Shown here one piece after another: positions 26,598-35,638 of a stretch of DNA of 64,000 nucleotides. The position numbers and the translations under genes are program-made. Position 1 is the stretch's first letter, and each line of letters opens with the position of its first letter. Location of the stretch: NCBI GenBank assembly GCA_023425645.1, contig JAFACG010000050.1, forward strand, positions 62,001 through 126,000. The letters run 5' to 3'. This DNA comes from Pseudomonadota bacterium (GTDB lineage Bacteria; Pseudomonadota; Gammaproteobacteria; Burkholderiales; Burkholderiaceae_B). The notes below the pieces were generated by a model, which worked only from the letters and a program-made list of their open reading frames with translations, was not told the origin of the DNA and did no database searches.

Positions 26598-27887
26598 TCA
26601 AGGATAGAGGCCGCGCACCTGGCGCGACTCCAGGATGCGGGCGCAGCCCACGATGAAGGCCGCCGTGCGCAGGGTGACGTTGTGCTCCCTGGCCACCGCC
26701 GCCATGGCGTTGTAGGCCGAGCGCATCATGTGGCCCAGGCGCGCGTTGATCTCGTCCTCGGTCCAGAAGAAGCTGGAGAAGTCCTGCACCCATTCGAAGT
26801 AGGACACCGTGACCCCGCCGGCGTTGGCCACCACGTCGGGCACGATGACCACGCCCTTGTCGTTGAGGATGTCGTCGGCCTCGGGCGTGGTCGGGCCGTT
26901 GGCGCCCTCGATGATGATGCGCGCCCGGATGTCTTCCGCATTGTCCTTGTTGATCTGGCCTTCCAGGGCCGCCGGGATGAGCAGGTCGGTCTCGATGTGC
27001 CAGAACTGCGCGTCGGAGATGGCTTCGGTGTTGGGCGCGCCGGCCACGCCCTTGTTCTGCTCCACGTGATCGAGCAGGGCCAGCACGTCCAGGCCGTTGG
27101 CGTTGTAGACCGTGCCGGTGTGGTCCTGCACGGCCAGTATCTTGGCGCCGGCTTCCTGGAACAGGCGGGCGGCGGTGCCGCCCACGTTGCCGAAGCCCTG
27201 CACGATGACGCGCGCGCCGTTCACGTCTATGCCGGCGTCGCGCGCGGCCTCGCAGCCCACCGTGAACACGCCCCGGCCGGTGGCCTCCACGCGGCCCAGG
27301 CTGCCGCCCAGCGAGACGGGCTTGCCCGTGACCACGCCGGTGGAGGTGCCGCCGATGTTCATGGAGTACGTGTCCATCATCCAGGCCATGGTCTGGGCGT
27401 TGGTGTTCACGTCAGGGGCGGGAATGTCCTTGTTGGGGCCGATGATGACCCCGATCTCGCTGGTGTAGCGGCGCGTGACGCGCTCCAGCTCCGCCTGCGA
27501 GTAGTTGCGCGGGTCGATGCGTATGCCGCCCTTGGCGCCGCCGAAGGGCAGGTTGACCGCCGCCGCCTTGACGGACATCCAGGCGGCCAGCGCCATGACT
27601 TCGGACAGGGTGACGTCCTGGTGGTAGCGCACGCCGCCCTTGCCGGGCCCGCGCGAGGTGTTGTGCTGGACGCGGTAGCCCTCGAAGTGGGCCACGGTGC
27701 CGTCATCCAGTTCGATGGGCACGTCCACGATCAGGGTGCGCTTGGGGCGCTTGAGTGTCTCCACCCACCTGGACAGCTTGCCCAGGTAGGGGGTGACCCG
27801 CTCCACTTGTTCGAGATAGATACCCCAGGGTCCGATGTTGTCGGGATTGAGATAAGACGGCAGGGCATGAGTGGGACGATCTGTCAT
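26598..27887 (-). CDS. gdhA: Glutamate dehydrogenase (Glu/Leu/Phe/Val family)
   Basis: A 429-residue hexameric-type dehydrogenase that interconverts glutamate and 2-oxoglutarate plus ammonia with NAD(P). The N-terminal catalytic domain reads [11 protein letters not shown] and [13 protein letters not shown] with the catalytic lysine, then the [15 protein letters not shown] segment. The C-terminal Rossmann domain has [20 protein letters not shown] 27887 is chosen because GAGGAG lies 4 nt before it. The gene lies upstream of the amino-acid ABC operon on the same strand with a 153-nt gap, and is divergent from yggS. Confidence 0.95.
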   Translation of the reverse strand: MTDRPTHALPSYLNPDNIGPWGIYLEQVERVTPYLGKLSRWVETLKRPKRTLIVDVPIELDDGTVAHFEGYRVQHNTSRGPGKGGVRYHQDVTLSEVMALAAWMSVKAAAVNLPFGGAKGGIRIDPRNYSQAELERVTRRYTSEIGVIIGPNKDIPAPDVNTNAQTMAWMMDTYSMNIGGTSTGVVTGKPVSLGGSLGRVEATGRGVFTVGCEAARDAGIDVNGARVIVQGFGNVGGTAARLFQEAGAKILAVQDHTGTVYNANGLDVLALLDHVEQNKGVAGAPNTEAISDAQFWHIETDLLIPAALEGQINKDNAEDIRARIIIEGANGPTTPEADDILNDKGVVIVPDVVANAGGVTVSYFEWVQDFSSFFWTEDEINARLGHMMRSAYNAMAAVAREHNVTLRTAAFIVGCARILESRQVRGLYP

Positions 27888-28077
27888 GGGCTCCTCGATT
27901 GGTCTGGAAGACGGGAAAAAAAGTTGCGGGTATGGACGTGGGGTCGGGTCGGGAAAAAGGTTGAAAGAAGGCGCGGCGCGCATCAACGCGGGGCGGCAGC
28001 AAGAGGTATGCTATCGGAAATGACCGGTCTTGTGTTTGCCGTCTCCGGTCGCGGTTTACCTGAAGCCTGTGCCCCCG

Positions 28078-28782
28078 ATGTCCATTCCCCAATCTCCCCT
28101 GAGCGCGCGTCTGGCGCAATTGCGCGAGCGTATTGAACTGGCCTGCCGGCAGGCTGGCCGCGAACCCGGCTCGGTGGCTCTGCTGCCGGTCAGCAAGACC
28201 TTCCCGGCCGACGTGCTTGCGCAGGCCCTGGACCTGGGGCTGCATCGCCTGGGCGAGAACAAGCTGCAGGAGATCCGCGACAAGCAGGCGCAGCTGGCCG
28301 GCCGCGACGTGCAATGGGTGATGATAGGCCATTTGCAGACCAACAAGGCCAAGGACGCCGCCCGGCTGGCAGCGGAAGTCCAGTCCCTGGACCGGCTCTC
28401 GCTGGCGCAGGAGCTGGACCGGCGCCTGCAGCTCGAGCAGCGCAGCCTGGACGTGCTGATCCAGGTCAAGACCTCTCCGGAGGAAAGCAAGTTCGGCCTG
28501 CCGCCCGAGGACCTGCCGGCCTTCATGCAGGCGCTGCGCTCCCTGGACACCTTGCGGGTGCGCGGCCTGATGACCATGGCGGTGAACAGCCCGGATCCGC
28601 AGGCCGTGCGGGCCTGTTTCCGCCAGTTGCGTCAGTGGCGCGACCGCCTCCAGGAACTGGGCCACGAACAGGTGCAGCGCCTGTCCATGGGCATGAGCGG
28701 CGACTTCGAGCTGGCCATCCAGGAAGGCTCCACCGAGGTGCGCGTGGGCTCGGCCCTGTTCGGCGCCCGCGATTACGCCTGA
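28078..28782 (+). CDS. yggS: YggS-family pyridoxal-phosphate homeostasis protein
   Basis: A 234-residue, single-domain PLP-binding protein related to the N-terminal barrel of alanine racemase. It balances free PLP in the cell and has no known catalytic activity. The PLP lysine is K40 in LLPVSKTFPAD; also seen are LGENKLQEI, WVMIGHLQTNKAK and LSMGMSGDFELAIQEGSTEVRVGSALFG, the family end motif. ATG 28078 is chosen over an earlier frame because the normal N-terminus begins here. No pilus or proC genes adjoin, unlike many genomes. Confidence 0.93.
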   Translation: MSIPQSPLSARLAQLRERIELACRQAGREPGSVALLPVSKTFPADVLAQALDLGLHRLGENKLQEIRDKQAQLAGRDVQWVMIGHLQTNKAKDAARLAAEVQSLDRLSLAQELDRRLQLEQRSLDVLIQVKTSPEESKFGLPPEDLPAFMQALRSLDTLRVRGLMTMAVNSPDPQAVRACFRQLRQWRDRLQELGHEQVQRLSMGMSGDFELAIQEGSTEVRVGSALFGARDYA

Positions 28783-28842
28783 GGCGGTATCCGCATCGCT
28801 CCTAATGCCGCGCGCCCGAACCCTGGCGCATAATGTCCCGGC

Positions 28843-28860
28843 GCACCCCCCATGGGGTGC
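28843..28860. other. Hairpin between yggS and Bug gene
   Basis: GCACCCC-CCAT-GGGGTGC makes a perfect 7-bp stem. It is about 60 nt after yggS and is followed by an A-rich stretch with a TATAAA sequence that may be part of the promoter for the next gene. It could be a terminator lacking a T-run. Confidence 0.35.
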
Positions 28861-28922
28861 AATGACTCGACTATAAAAAAGCGGCGCCGCGCGCGCCCTT
28901 GCACAAAGACTGAGGAGACATC

Positions 28923-29891
28923 ATGCGCTGGAAGATTTTCGGAGCAGGACTGATGCTGGCGGGCGCCGGCTTGACGGGCGCGGCCATGGCGGCGGACTGG
29001 CCGCAGTCGCCGGTCCAGTGGGTGGTGCCGTATCCGGCCGGCGGCGGCTCGGACGTGATCGCCCGCCTGGTGGCCAAGCAGCTGGAGACCACGCTGGGCC
29101 AGAGCCTGATCGTGGAGAACAAGCCGGGCGCGGCCACCATCATCGGCGCGACCTACGTGGCCAACGCCAAGCCGGACGGCTATACGGTGGGTACGGCCGA
29201 TTCGGGCACGCTGGCCTACAACGCGTCCATGTACCGCTCCTTGCAATACGATCCGGCCAAGTTCACCTACGTGGGCGGGCTGGCGCGTTTTCCGCTGATG
29301 CTGGCGGTGCCCCAGGAATCCCCCTACAAGACGCTGGATGATCTGCTGGCGGCCGCCCGGGCCGAGCCTGAGAAGCTGACCGCTTCGTCGGCGGGCAGCG
29401 GCTCGCCGCATCATCTGGCGCTGGAGATGTTCAAGCAGCTGACCGGCACGCAGATCGTCCACGTGCCCTACAAGGGCGCGGCGCCCGCGATCCAGGACCT
29501 GCTGGGCCGCCAGGTGGACATGTCCTTCGTGGATTCGGCCGCCGCCCTGTCCAACATCAAGGCGGGCAAGCTGCGCGTGCTGGCCGTGGCCACGCCCAAG
29601 CGCATCGACCTGCTGCCCGAGGTGCCCACCATGGCCGAGGCGGGCGTGAAGAACTTCCACGCCTATGCCTGGCAGGGCATGGTCGGCCCGCATGACATGG
29701 ACGCCCAGGCGCGCCAGCGCATGAGCGAAGCCCTGATGCAGGCCTTGCAGGACCTGGCCGTGTCGCAGCGCATCCGCGACATGGGGGTGGAGCCCATGCC
29801 CATGTCGCCGGACGAGTTCCGCAAGTTCGCCGAACGCGAGCGCGCCGAATGGGCGGCGGTGATCCGGCGCGCCGACATCCGCCTGGACTAG
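28923..29891 (+). CDS. Bug/TctC family periplasmic substrate-binding protein
   Basis: A 322-residue receptor. The signal peptide covers residues 1-22 (GLTGAAMAA), and the family signature is VQWVVPYPAGGGSDVIARL; the second block is IVHVPYKGAAPAIQDLLGRQ. GGAG lies just before ATG 28923. It is convergent with the Crp/Fnr regulator (16-nt gap) and has no transporter membrane genes beside it. Its closeness to the CoA-ligase/ABC operon hints at aromatic or fatty acid ligands, which is only contextual. Confidence 0.92.
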   Translation: MRWKIFGAGLMLAGAGLTGAAMAADWPQSPVQWVVPYPAGGGSDVIARLVAKQLETTLGQSLIVENKPGAATIIGATYVANAKPDGYTVGTADSGTLAYNASMYRSLQYDPAKFTYVGGLARFPLMLAVPQESPYKTLDDLLAAARAEPEKLTASSAGSGSPHHLALEMFKQLTGTQIVHVPYKGAAPAIQDLLGRQVDMSFVDSAAALSNIKAGKLRVLAVATPKRIDLLPEVPTMAEAGVKNFHAYAWQGMVGPHDMDAQARQRMSEALMQALQDLAVSQRIRDMGVEPMPMSPDEFRKFAERERAEWAAVIRRADIRLD

Positions 29892-29907
29892 GGGCGCGGG
29901 GCCGGGC

Positions 29908-30594
29908 TCAGGCTGTCTGGACGTCCCCGTAGTGCTTCAGGGCGTCCAGGTCCAGCACCTGGACGGCGCCGTATTCGATCAGCAGCAGGCCTTCGCTTTC
30001 CAGCTGGCGCAAGGCCTGGTTGGCGCGCTGGCGCGAGACGCGGGCCAGGTAGCCGATTTCCTCCTGGGTGATGTCCAGGCGCAGGCCCTTGCCGGGATAC
30101 AGCAGCGGGTTGAAGAGCTCGGCCAGGCAGCGCGCCACGCGGGCGTCTGGAGTGGAGAGGCGGTCGTATTCGGCCTTGCCGATGAACTGCGCGACGCGCT
30201 CGTTGAGCTGATGCAGGAGGTAGCGATTGAAAGCGATGCTCTGGTCCAGCAGGTCGTTGAAGGTGCGCGCCGGCAGCCGGGCGACCTGGCTGGCGCGCAA
30301 GGCCACCACGTCGTACTTGCGTTCCTCGTCCTTGAGCAGGGAGCCTTCGCCTATCCAGCCCCCGGCGGGCACGCCGGTCAGCGAGGCGATCTTGCCGTCG
30401 GGATTGCCCACGGACACCTTGATCAGGCCGGACATCACGCCCAGCCAGGCCGTGGCGCGCTCGCCCTTGCGCTCGATGATGGCGCCGGCCTCGTACAGGG
30501 TGACCAGGGTGTCGCGCCGCACGCGCTCCTGCAGCTCGGGAGCCAGCAGGCCGAACCAGGCTGCGCGCTCGGGCAGGGCGTCTAGAAGATGCAT
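29908..30594 (-). CDS. Crp/Fnr family transcriptional regulator
   Basis: A 228-residue regulator. A cyclic-nucleotide-like beta-roll sensor covers about 20-120 (AGAIIERKGERATAWLGVMSG), the dimer helix about 125-160, and a winged helix about 170-220 with recognition region TQEEIGYLARVSRQRANQAL. There is only one cysteine, so no Fnr-type iron-sulfur cluster. The RETVGR pattern of true CRP is replaced by RQRANQ, so it should read a different operator. ATG 30594 is preferred; ATG 30627 would fall inside a TGTCA-N6-TGACA dyad. It is divergent from the ligase/ABC operon and is its likely regulator, possibly responding to an acyl-CoA. Confidence 0.9.
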   Translation of the reverse strand: MHLLDALPERAAWFGLLAPELQERVRRDTLVTLYEAGAIIERKGERATAWLGVMSGLIKVSVGNPDGKIASLTGVPAGGWIGEGSLLKDEERKYDVVALRASQVARLPARTFNDLLDQSIAFNRYLLHQLNERVAQFIGKAEYDRLSTPDARVARCLAELFNPLLYPGKGLRLDITQEEIGYLARVSRQRANQALRQLESEGLLLIEYGAVQVLDLDALKHYGDVQTA

Positions 30595-30621
30595 GAGGAT
30601 TAACCCTAGATAAAGGTGGAA

Positions 30622-30637
30622 TGTCATGTCCGTGACA
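30622..30637. promoter_or_regulatory. Crp/Fnr-type operator candidate TGTCA-N6-TGACA
   Basis: A perfect 16-bp dyad with Crp-like geometry lies between the Crp/Fnr gene (start 30594) and the divergent ligase operon (start 30770). A second, looser repeat, TGTCCG-N11-CGGACA (30627-30649), overlaps it. Control of both directions from this site is inferred. Confidence 0.6.
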
Positions 30638-30769
30638 GTTGCGCGGACAGGCAGTCGATACCTTGATTGACAACAGGATGCAAACAGCAGACTGACACAG
30701 AGAAAGTCTTCCCTGGCAATCATAAGCAGCCCCCTGGACCAGAACAAGCCGGGAAAATTCGGAGGAGAC

Positions 30770-32737
30770 ATGGTGGTTCGGACGGATGAAGGGCAGGCGG
30801 CCGGCATTCCCGGCACCTTTCCCGCGTGGATAGATCATCATGCCCGGGTGCGCGGCGGCAAGGTCGCCATGCGCGAAAAAGATCTGGGCATCTGGCAGAC
30901 CTGGACCTGGACGCAGGTGGCCGAGCAGGCCGAACAGTTGGCCGCGGGCCTGGCTGGCCTGGGCGTGCACGACGGCCAGCACGTGGCCGTGATCGGGGAG
31001 AACCGGCCCCGCCTGTACCTGGCCATGATGGCAGCCCAGATGCTGGGCGCCGTGCCGGTGCCGCTCTACCAGGACGCCGTGGCGCAGGAGATGCTGCACG
31101 TGCTGCGCGACGCCGGCATCCGGGTGGCGGTGGTCGAGGACCAGGAGCAGGTGGACAAGCTGCTGGAAGTCTGGGACCAGTGCCCGGACCTGAGCCACGT
31201 GATCTACGACGACCCGCGCGGCCTGCGCAACTATCGCCAGGCGCAGCTGCAGGACATCGAGCGCGTGATGGAGCTGGGGCGCACCCGGCTGGCCGATGAG
31301 CCCGACAGCGTGCGGCGCATCTGGCAGGCGCTGAGCCCGGACCAGACGGCCGCCATGTTCTACACCTCCGGCACCACCGGCAAGCCCAAGGGCGTGGTGC
31401 TGACCCATGCCGCCCTGATCGACCGCGCCCTGGCCATCCAGGACATGGAGTCGCTGACCGACCGCGAAGAGGTGCTGGCCTACCTGCCGCCGGCCTGGAT
31501 CGGGCAGAACATGTTCTCCTACACGCAGTTCCTGGTGACCGGCTTCACGGTCAATCACCCCGAATCGCCGGGCACCGTGTCCATCGACCTGCACGACATC
31601 GGCCCGACCTATTATTTTGCCCCGCCGCGCGTGCTGGAAGGCCTGCTGACACAGGTGACCATACGCATGGAGGACGCCGGCGCGGTCAAGCGCGCCCTGT
31701 ACCGGCGCTGCATGGATCTGGCTCGCCGCGTGGGCGTGCGCATCCTGGACGGAGCGCGCGATGTGAGCGCCTGGGACCGCCTGCGCTACGCCCTGGGAAA
31801 TGTGCTGATCTACGGTCCCTTGCGCAACGCCCTGGGCATGAGCCGGGTGCGCGTGGCCTATACCGCGGGCGAGGCCATCGGGCCGGACCTGTTCGACTTC
31901 TACCGCTCCATCGGCATCAACCTGAAGCAGCTGTACGGCTCCACCGAGACCTCCGTGTTCGTCTGCGTGCAGCAGGACGGGCAGGTGCGCGCCGACACGG
32001 TGGGCCCGCCCGTGCGCGGCGTGGAGATCCGCGTGGCCGACAATGGCGAGATCCAGGTGCGCAGTCCCGGCCTGTTCAAGGAGTACTACCGCAATCCGGA
32101 ATCCACCGCCGAGTCCTTCACGGAGGACGGCTGGTACCACACGGGCGACGCCGGCTACCTGGACGGCGACGGCCAGCTGAAGATCATCGACCGCGCCAAG
32201 GACGTGGGCAAGCTGGCCGACGGTTCGCTGTTCGCGCCCAAGTACATCGAGAACAAGCTCAAGTTCTTCCCGTTCATCAAGGAAGCCGTGGCCTTCGGCG
32301 CCGGCCAGGATCAGGTCTGCGCCTTCATCAACATCGACCTGGAGGCGGTGGGCAACTGGGCCGAACGCCGCAACCTGCCCTATGCGGGCTACACCGACCT
32401 GGCTTCCAAGCCCGAGGTCTACGCCCTGATCCGCGATTGCGTCGCCCAGGTCAACGCGGACCTGGCCGCCGACCCCAAGCTGGCCGGCTCCTGCATACGC
32501 GCGTTCCTGATCCTGCACAAGGAACTGGATCCGGACGATGATGAATTGACCCGCACCCGCAAGGTGCGGCGCGGCTTCATCGCGCAGAAGTACGAGGTGC
32601 TGGTGCAGGCCCTGTTCAAGGGTCTGGACCATCAGTACGTGGAGACCGAGGTGAAATTCGAAGACGGCCGCACGGGCCGCATCGCGGCGGACCTGCGCAT
32701 CGAGCGCATGCCGGACGCAGCCGGGAGGAGCATGTGA
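30770..32737 (+). CDS. AMP-dependent acyl-CoA synthetase (long-chain type, Liv-operon linked)
   Basis: A 655-residue adenylate-forming ligase. The phosphate loop reads MFYTSGTTGKPKG at about residue 200, with YGSTETSVF for the A5 motif, WYHTGDAGYLDGDGQLKIIDRAKDV at the hinge (two parts), and a C-terminal domain ending about residue 650. The length and the long insertion fit the FadD15-like group that occurs with Liv-type ABC operons for aromatic or aryl-acyl acids. GGAGGAG precedes ATG 30770. It is the first gene of a seven-gene operon and its stop overlaps the next start. Confidence 0.9.
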   Translation: MVVRTDEGQAAGIPGTFPAWIDHHARVRGGKVAMREKDLGIWQTWTWTQVAEQAEQLAAGLAGLGVHDGQHVAVIGENRPRLYLAMMAAQMLGAVPVPLYQDAVAQEMLHVLRDAGIRVAVVEDQEQVDKLLEVWDQCPDLSHVIYDDPRGLRNYRQAQLQDIERVMELGRTRLADEPDSVRRIWQALSPDQTAAMFYTSGTTGKPKGVVLTHAALIDRALAIQDMESLTDREEVLAYLPPAWIGQNMFSYTQFLVTGFTVNHPESPGTVSIDLHDIGPTYYFAPPRVLEGLLTQVTIRMEDAGAVKRALYRRCMDLARRVGVRILDGARDVSAWDRLRYALGNVLIYGPLRNALGMSRVRVAYTAGEAIGPDLFDFYRSIGINLKQLYGSTETSVFVCVQQDGQVRADTVGPPVRGVEIRVADNGEIQVRSPGLFKEYYRNPESTAESFTEDGWYHTGDAGYLDGDGQLKIIDRAKDVGKLADGSLFAPKYIENKLKFFPFIKEAVAFGAGQDQVCAFINIDLEAVGNWAERRNLPYAGYTDLASKPEVYALIRDCVAQVNADLAADPKLAGSCIRAFLILHKELDPDDDELTRTRKVRRGFIAQKYEVLVQALFKGLDHQYVETEVKFEDGRTGRIAADLRIERMPDAAGRSM

Positions 32738-33537
32738 TGAATGAGGCGCAGACGCAGGAACGGCGCATCGGGCCGGTGGTGCTGGACCTGAAGAACATTT
32801 CCCTGGCCTTCGGCGGGGTCAAGGCCCTGACGGACATCTCGTTCGACATACGCGAACACGAGATCCGCTCCATCATCGGCCCCAACGGCGCGGGCAAGAG
32901 CTCCATGCTGAACGTCATCAACGGGGTGTATGCGCCGCAAAAGGGCGAGATCGTGCTGCGCGACCGCGTGTATGCGCGCATGAATTCGCGCCATACGGCC
33001 GAGCAGGGCATTGCCCGCACCTTCCAGAACCTGGCGCTGTTCAAGGGCATGAGCGTGCTGGACAACATCATGACCGGCCGCAACCTGCACATGAAGAGCG
33101 GCGTGCTGGCCCAGGCGTTCCGGCTGGGCCGCGCCGAGCGAGAGGAAATCCGCAACCGCGAATACGTGGAGGGCATCATCGATTTCCTGGAGATCCAGGC
33201 CTATCGCAAGACGCCGGTGGGCCGCCTGCCCTACGGCCTGCAAAAGCGCGTCGACCTGGGCCGGGCGCTGGCCATGCAGCCCAGCATCCTGCTGCTGGAC
33301 GAGCCCATGGCGGGCATGAACATCGAGGAAAAGCAGGACATGTGCCGCTTCATCCTGGACGTGAACGAGGAGTACGGCACCACCATCGTGCTGATCGAGC
33401 ACGACATGGGCGTGGTCATGGACATCTCCGACCGGGTCGTGGTGCTGGACTACGGCAAGAAGATCGGCGACGGCGCGCCCGACGAGGTGCGGCAGAATCC
33501 GGACGTCATCCGCGCCTACCTGGGCGCCGGCCACTGA
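32737..33537 (+). CDS. Branched-chain-type ABC transporter ATP-binding protein (LivG-like)
   Basis: A 266-residue ATPase. Walker A is GPNGAGKSS, the ABC signature region reads RLPYGLQKRVDLGRAL, Walker B is ILLLDEPMAGMN, and the switch histidine is in VLIEHDMGVVMD. It has the LivG-type insertion after the Q-loop. ATG 32737 overlaps the ligase TGA by one base; GGAGGAG lies 6 nt before it, which favours it over GTG 32734. Together with the second ATPase (37008) it should power the importer. Confidence 0.93.
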   Translation: MNEAQTQERRIGPVVLDLKNISLAFGGVKALTDISFDIREHEIRSIIGPNGAGKSSMLNVINGVYAPQKGEIVLRDRVYARMNSRHTAEQGIARTFQNLALFKGMSVLDNIMTGRNLHMKSGVLAQAFRLGRAEREEIRNREYVEGIIDFLEIQAYRKTPVGRLPYGLQKRVDLGRALAMQPSILLLDEPMAGMNIEEKQDMCRFILDVNEEYGTTIVLIEHDMGVVMDISDRVVVLDYGKKIGDGAPDEVRQNPDVIRAYLGAGH

Positions 33538-33549
33538 GGGGAATCGATC

Positions 33550-34479
33550 ATGGCATTTTTCCTGGAAACCGTGCTGGGCGGATTGATGATAGGGATGCTG
33601 TACGCCCTGGTCGCCCTGGGCTTCGTCCTGATCTTCAAGGCCTCCGGGGTGTTCAACTTCGCCCAGGGCGCCATGGTGCTGGTGGCGGCGCTGGCGATGG
33701 CCCGCCTGTCGCACTGGATACCGCAATGGCTGGGCATGGAGCCGGGCCTGTGGGGCAATGTGCTGGCCTTCATCGTCTCGGCCCTGTTCATGTGGCTGCT
33801 GGCCGTGCTCATCGAGCGCTGGGTGCTGCGCTACCTGGTCAACCAGGAAGGCACGACGCTGCTCATGGCCACCATAGGCATCAGCTATTTCCTGGACGGC
33901 ATGGGGCAGATCATCTTCGGCAGCTCGGTCTATTCCATCGACGTGGGCATGCCCAAGGATCCGATCTTCATCCTGGAGTCGCTGTTCGAGGGCGGCGTGC
34001 TGGTCAGCATGGAGGACCTGAGTTCGGCCGTGCTGGCGGCCCTGCTGGTGGCCGCGCTGGCGTTCTTCTTCCAGTACACCGGGGTGGGCCGGGCCTTGCG
34101 CGCGGTGGCCGACGACCACCAGGCGGCGCAGTCCATCGGCATCCCGCTCAACCGCATCTGGGTGGTGGTCTGGACCGTGGCCGGGCTGGTGGCCCTGGTG
34201 GCCGGCGTGATCTGGGGCTCCAAGTACGGCGTGCAGTTCACCCTGTCCACGGCGGCGCTGCGCGCCCTGCCGGTGGTGATCCTGGGCGGGCTGACCTCCA
34301 TTCCGGGCGCCATCGTGGGCGGGCTGATCATCGGCGTGGGAGAGAAAGTGTCCGAGGTCTACCTGGGGCCTTACGTGGGCGGCGGCATCGAGATCTGGTT
34401 CGCCTACGTGCTGGCCCTGGTGTTCCTGCTGTTCCGGCCGCAAGGCCTGTTCGGCGAGAAGATTATCGATCGCGTCTGA
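33550..34479 (+). CDS. Branched-chain-type ABC transporter permease (LivH-like)
   Basis: A 309-residue inner-membrane permease with about eight helices. The start GMLYALVALGFVLIFKASGV and the later RALRAVADDHQAAQSIGI (ATPase contact loop) are LivH hallmarks. It follows the ATPase gene by 12 nt and precedes the partner permease by 12 nt, so the three are transcribed together. Confidence 0.93.
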   Translation: MAFFLETVLGGLMIGMLYALVALGFVLIFKASGVFNFAQGAMVLVAALAMARLSHWIPQWLGMEPGLWGNVLAFIVSALFMWLLAVLIERWVLRYLVNQEGTTLLMATIGISYFLDGMGQIIFGSSVYSIDVGMPKDPIFILESLFEGGVLVSMEDLSSAVLAALLVAALAFFFQYTGVGRALRAVADDHQAAQSIGIPLNRIWVVVWTVAGLVALVAGVIWGSKYGVQFTLSTAALRALPVVILGGLTSIPGAIVGGLIIGVGEKVSEVYLGPYVGGGIEIWFAYVLALVFLLFRPQGLFGEKIIDRV

Positions 34480-34491
34480 GGTGGAAACGAC

Positions 34492-35556
34492 ATGATTTAT
34501 CGCGAAAACGGCCAGTTCAAGAGCAGCTATCGGGCGGATCAGCAGATCTTCCCCATACGCCAGGATCGTTACGTGGTGCTGGGCGTGCTGCTCGTCGCCT
34601 TCGTGCTGGCGCCCCTGCTGGCGTCCAACTATTTCCTGCAGGCCATCCTGACGCCGTTCCTGATCCTGTCGCTGGCCGCCATAGGCCTGAACATCCTGGT
34701 GGGCTACTGCGGGCAGATCTCGATCGGTTCGGGCGCCTTCATGGCGGTGGGGGCGTACGCGGCCTGGAACTTCGGCGTGCGCATCCCCGAAGTACCGCTG
34801 GTGGGGCAGATCCTGCTGGGCGGGGTGTTCGCCACCCTGGTGGGCGTGGTCTTCGGCATCCCCAGCCTGCGCATCCGCGGCCTGTACCTGGCCGTCACCA
34901 CGCTGGCCGCGCAGTTCTTCGTGGACTGGGCCTTTCTGCGCATCGCCTTCTTCACCAATTATTCGCCCTCGGGCAACGTGTCGGTGCCGGCCCTGAGCGC
35001 CTTCGGCCTGCCCGTGCAGACCCCGGCGCAGAAGTATCTGTTCGTGCTGATCTTCGTGGTGGTGTTCGCGCTGCTGGCCAAGAACCTGGTGCGCGGGGCC
35101 ATAGGGCGGCAATGGATGGCCATACGCGACATGGACGTGGCCGCCGAGGTCATCGGCATACGGCCGGTGTACGCCAAGCTCACCGCCTTTGCCGTCAGCT
35201 CCTTCTTCATCGGCGTGGCCGGCGCACTTTGGGCCTACATCCACCTGGGTTCCTGGGAGCCATTGGCCTTCGACCTGAACCGCTCGCTGCAGCTGCTGTT
35301 CATCGTGATCATCGGCGGGCTGGGTTCCATCGTGGGCAGTTTTTTCGGCGCGGCCTTCATGGTGCTGCTGCCCGTGCTGCTGACCAATGTGCCGCACTGG
35401 TTCGGGCTGTCGCTGGGCGTGGACACGGCCTCGCACATCGAGCACATGGTGTTCGGCGCGCTGATCGTCTTCTTTTTGATCGTGGAGCCGCACGGCCTGG
35501 CGCGGCTCTGGAGTATTGGCAAGGAAAAGCTGCGCCTGTGGCCTTTCCCCCATTGA
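34492..35556 (+). CDS. Branched-chain-type ABC transporter permease (LivM-like)
   Basis: A 354-residue permease. LNILVGYCGQISIGSGAFMA and the coupling loop WMAIRDMDVAAEVIGIRPV are LivM markers. There are about nine to ten helices. It has a 30-residue cytoplasmic N-terminal tail before the first helix, slightly longer than usual. The receptor gene follows after 82 nt that include a small CCCCG/CGGGG hairpin at 35586-35604. Confidence 0.92.
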   Translation: MIYRENGQFKSSYRADQQIFPIRQDRYVVLGVLLVAFVLAPLLASNYFLQAILTPFLILSLAAIGLNILVGYCGQISIGSGAFMAVGAYAAWNFGVRIPEVPLVGQILLGGVFATLVGVVFGIPSLRIRGLYLAVTTLAAQFFVDWAFLRIAFFTNYSPSGNVSVPALSAFGLPVQTPAQKYLFVLIFVVVFALLAKNLVRGAIGRQWMAIRDMDVAAEVIGIRPVYAKLTAFAVSSFFIGVAGALWAYIHLGSWEPLAFDLNRSLQLLFIVIIGGLGSIVGSFFGAAFMVLLPVLLTNVPHWFGLSLGVDTASHIEHMVFGALIVFFLIVEPHGLARLWSIGKEKLRLWPFPH

Positions 35557-35638
35557 TGCAGGAAGGTGGTGCATGACAAGAACAGCCCCGCCGTCAGGAC
35601 GGGGTATCAAAACACGGTACTAATCGGAGGACCAGGAG

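Noticed and set aside
32632..35610. 992-codon minus-strand open frame over the Liv permease genes.
   Set aside because: It is an antisense shadow of three well-supported genes with the same His/Gln/Arg bias.
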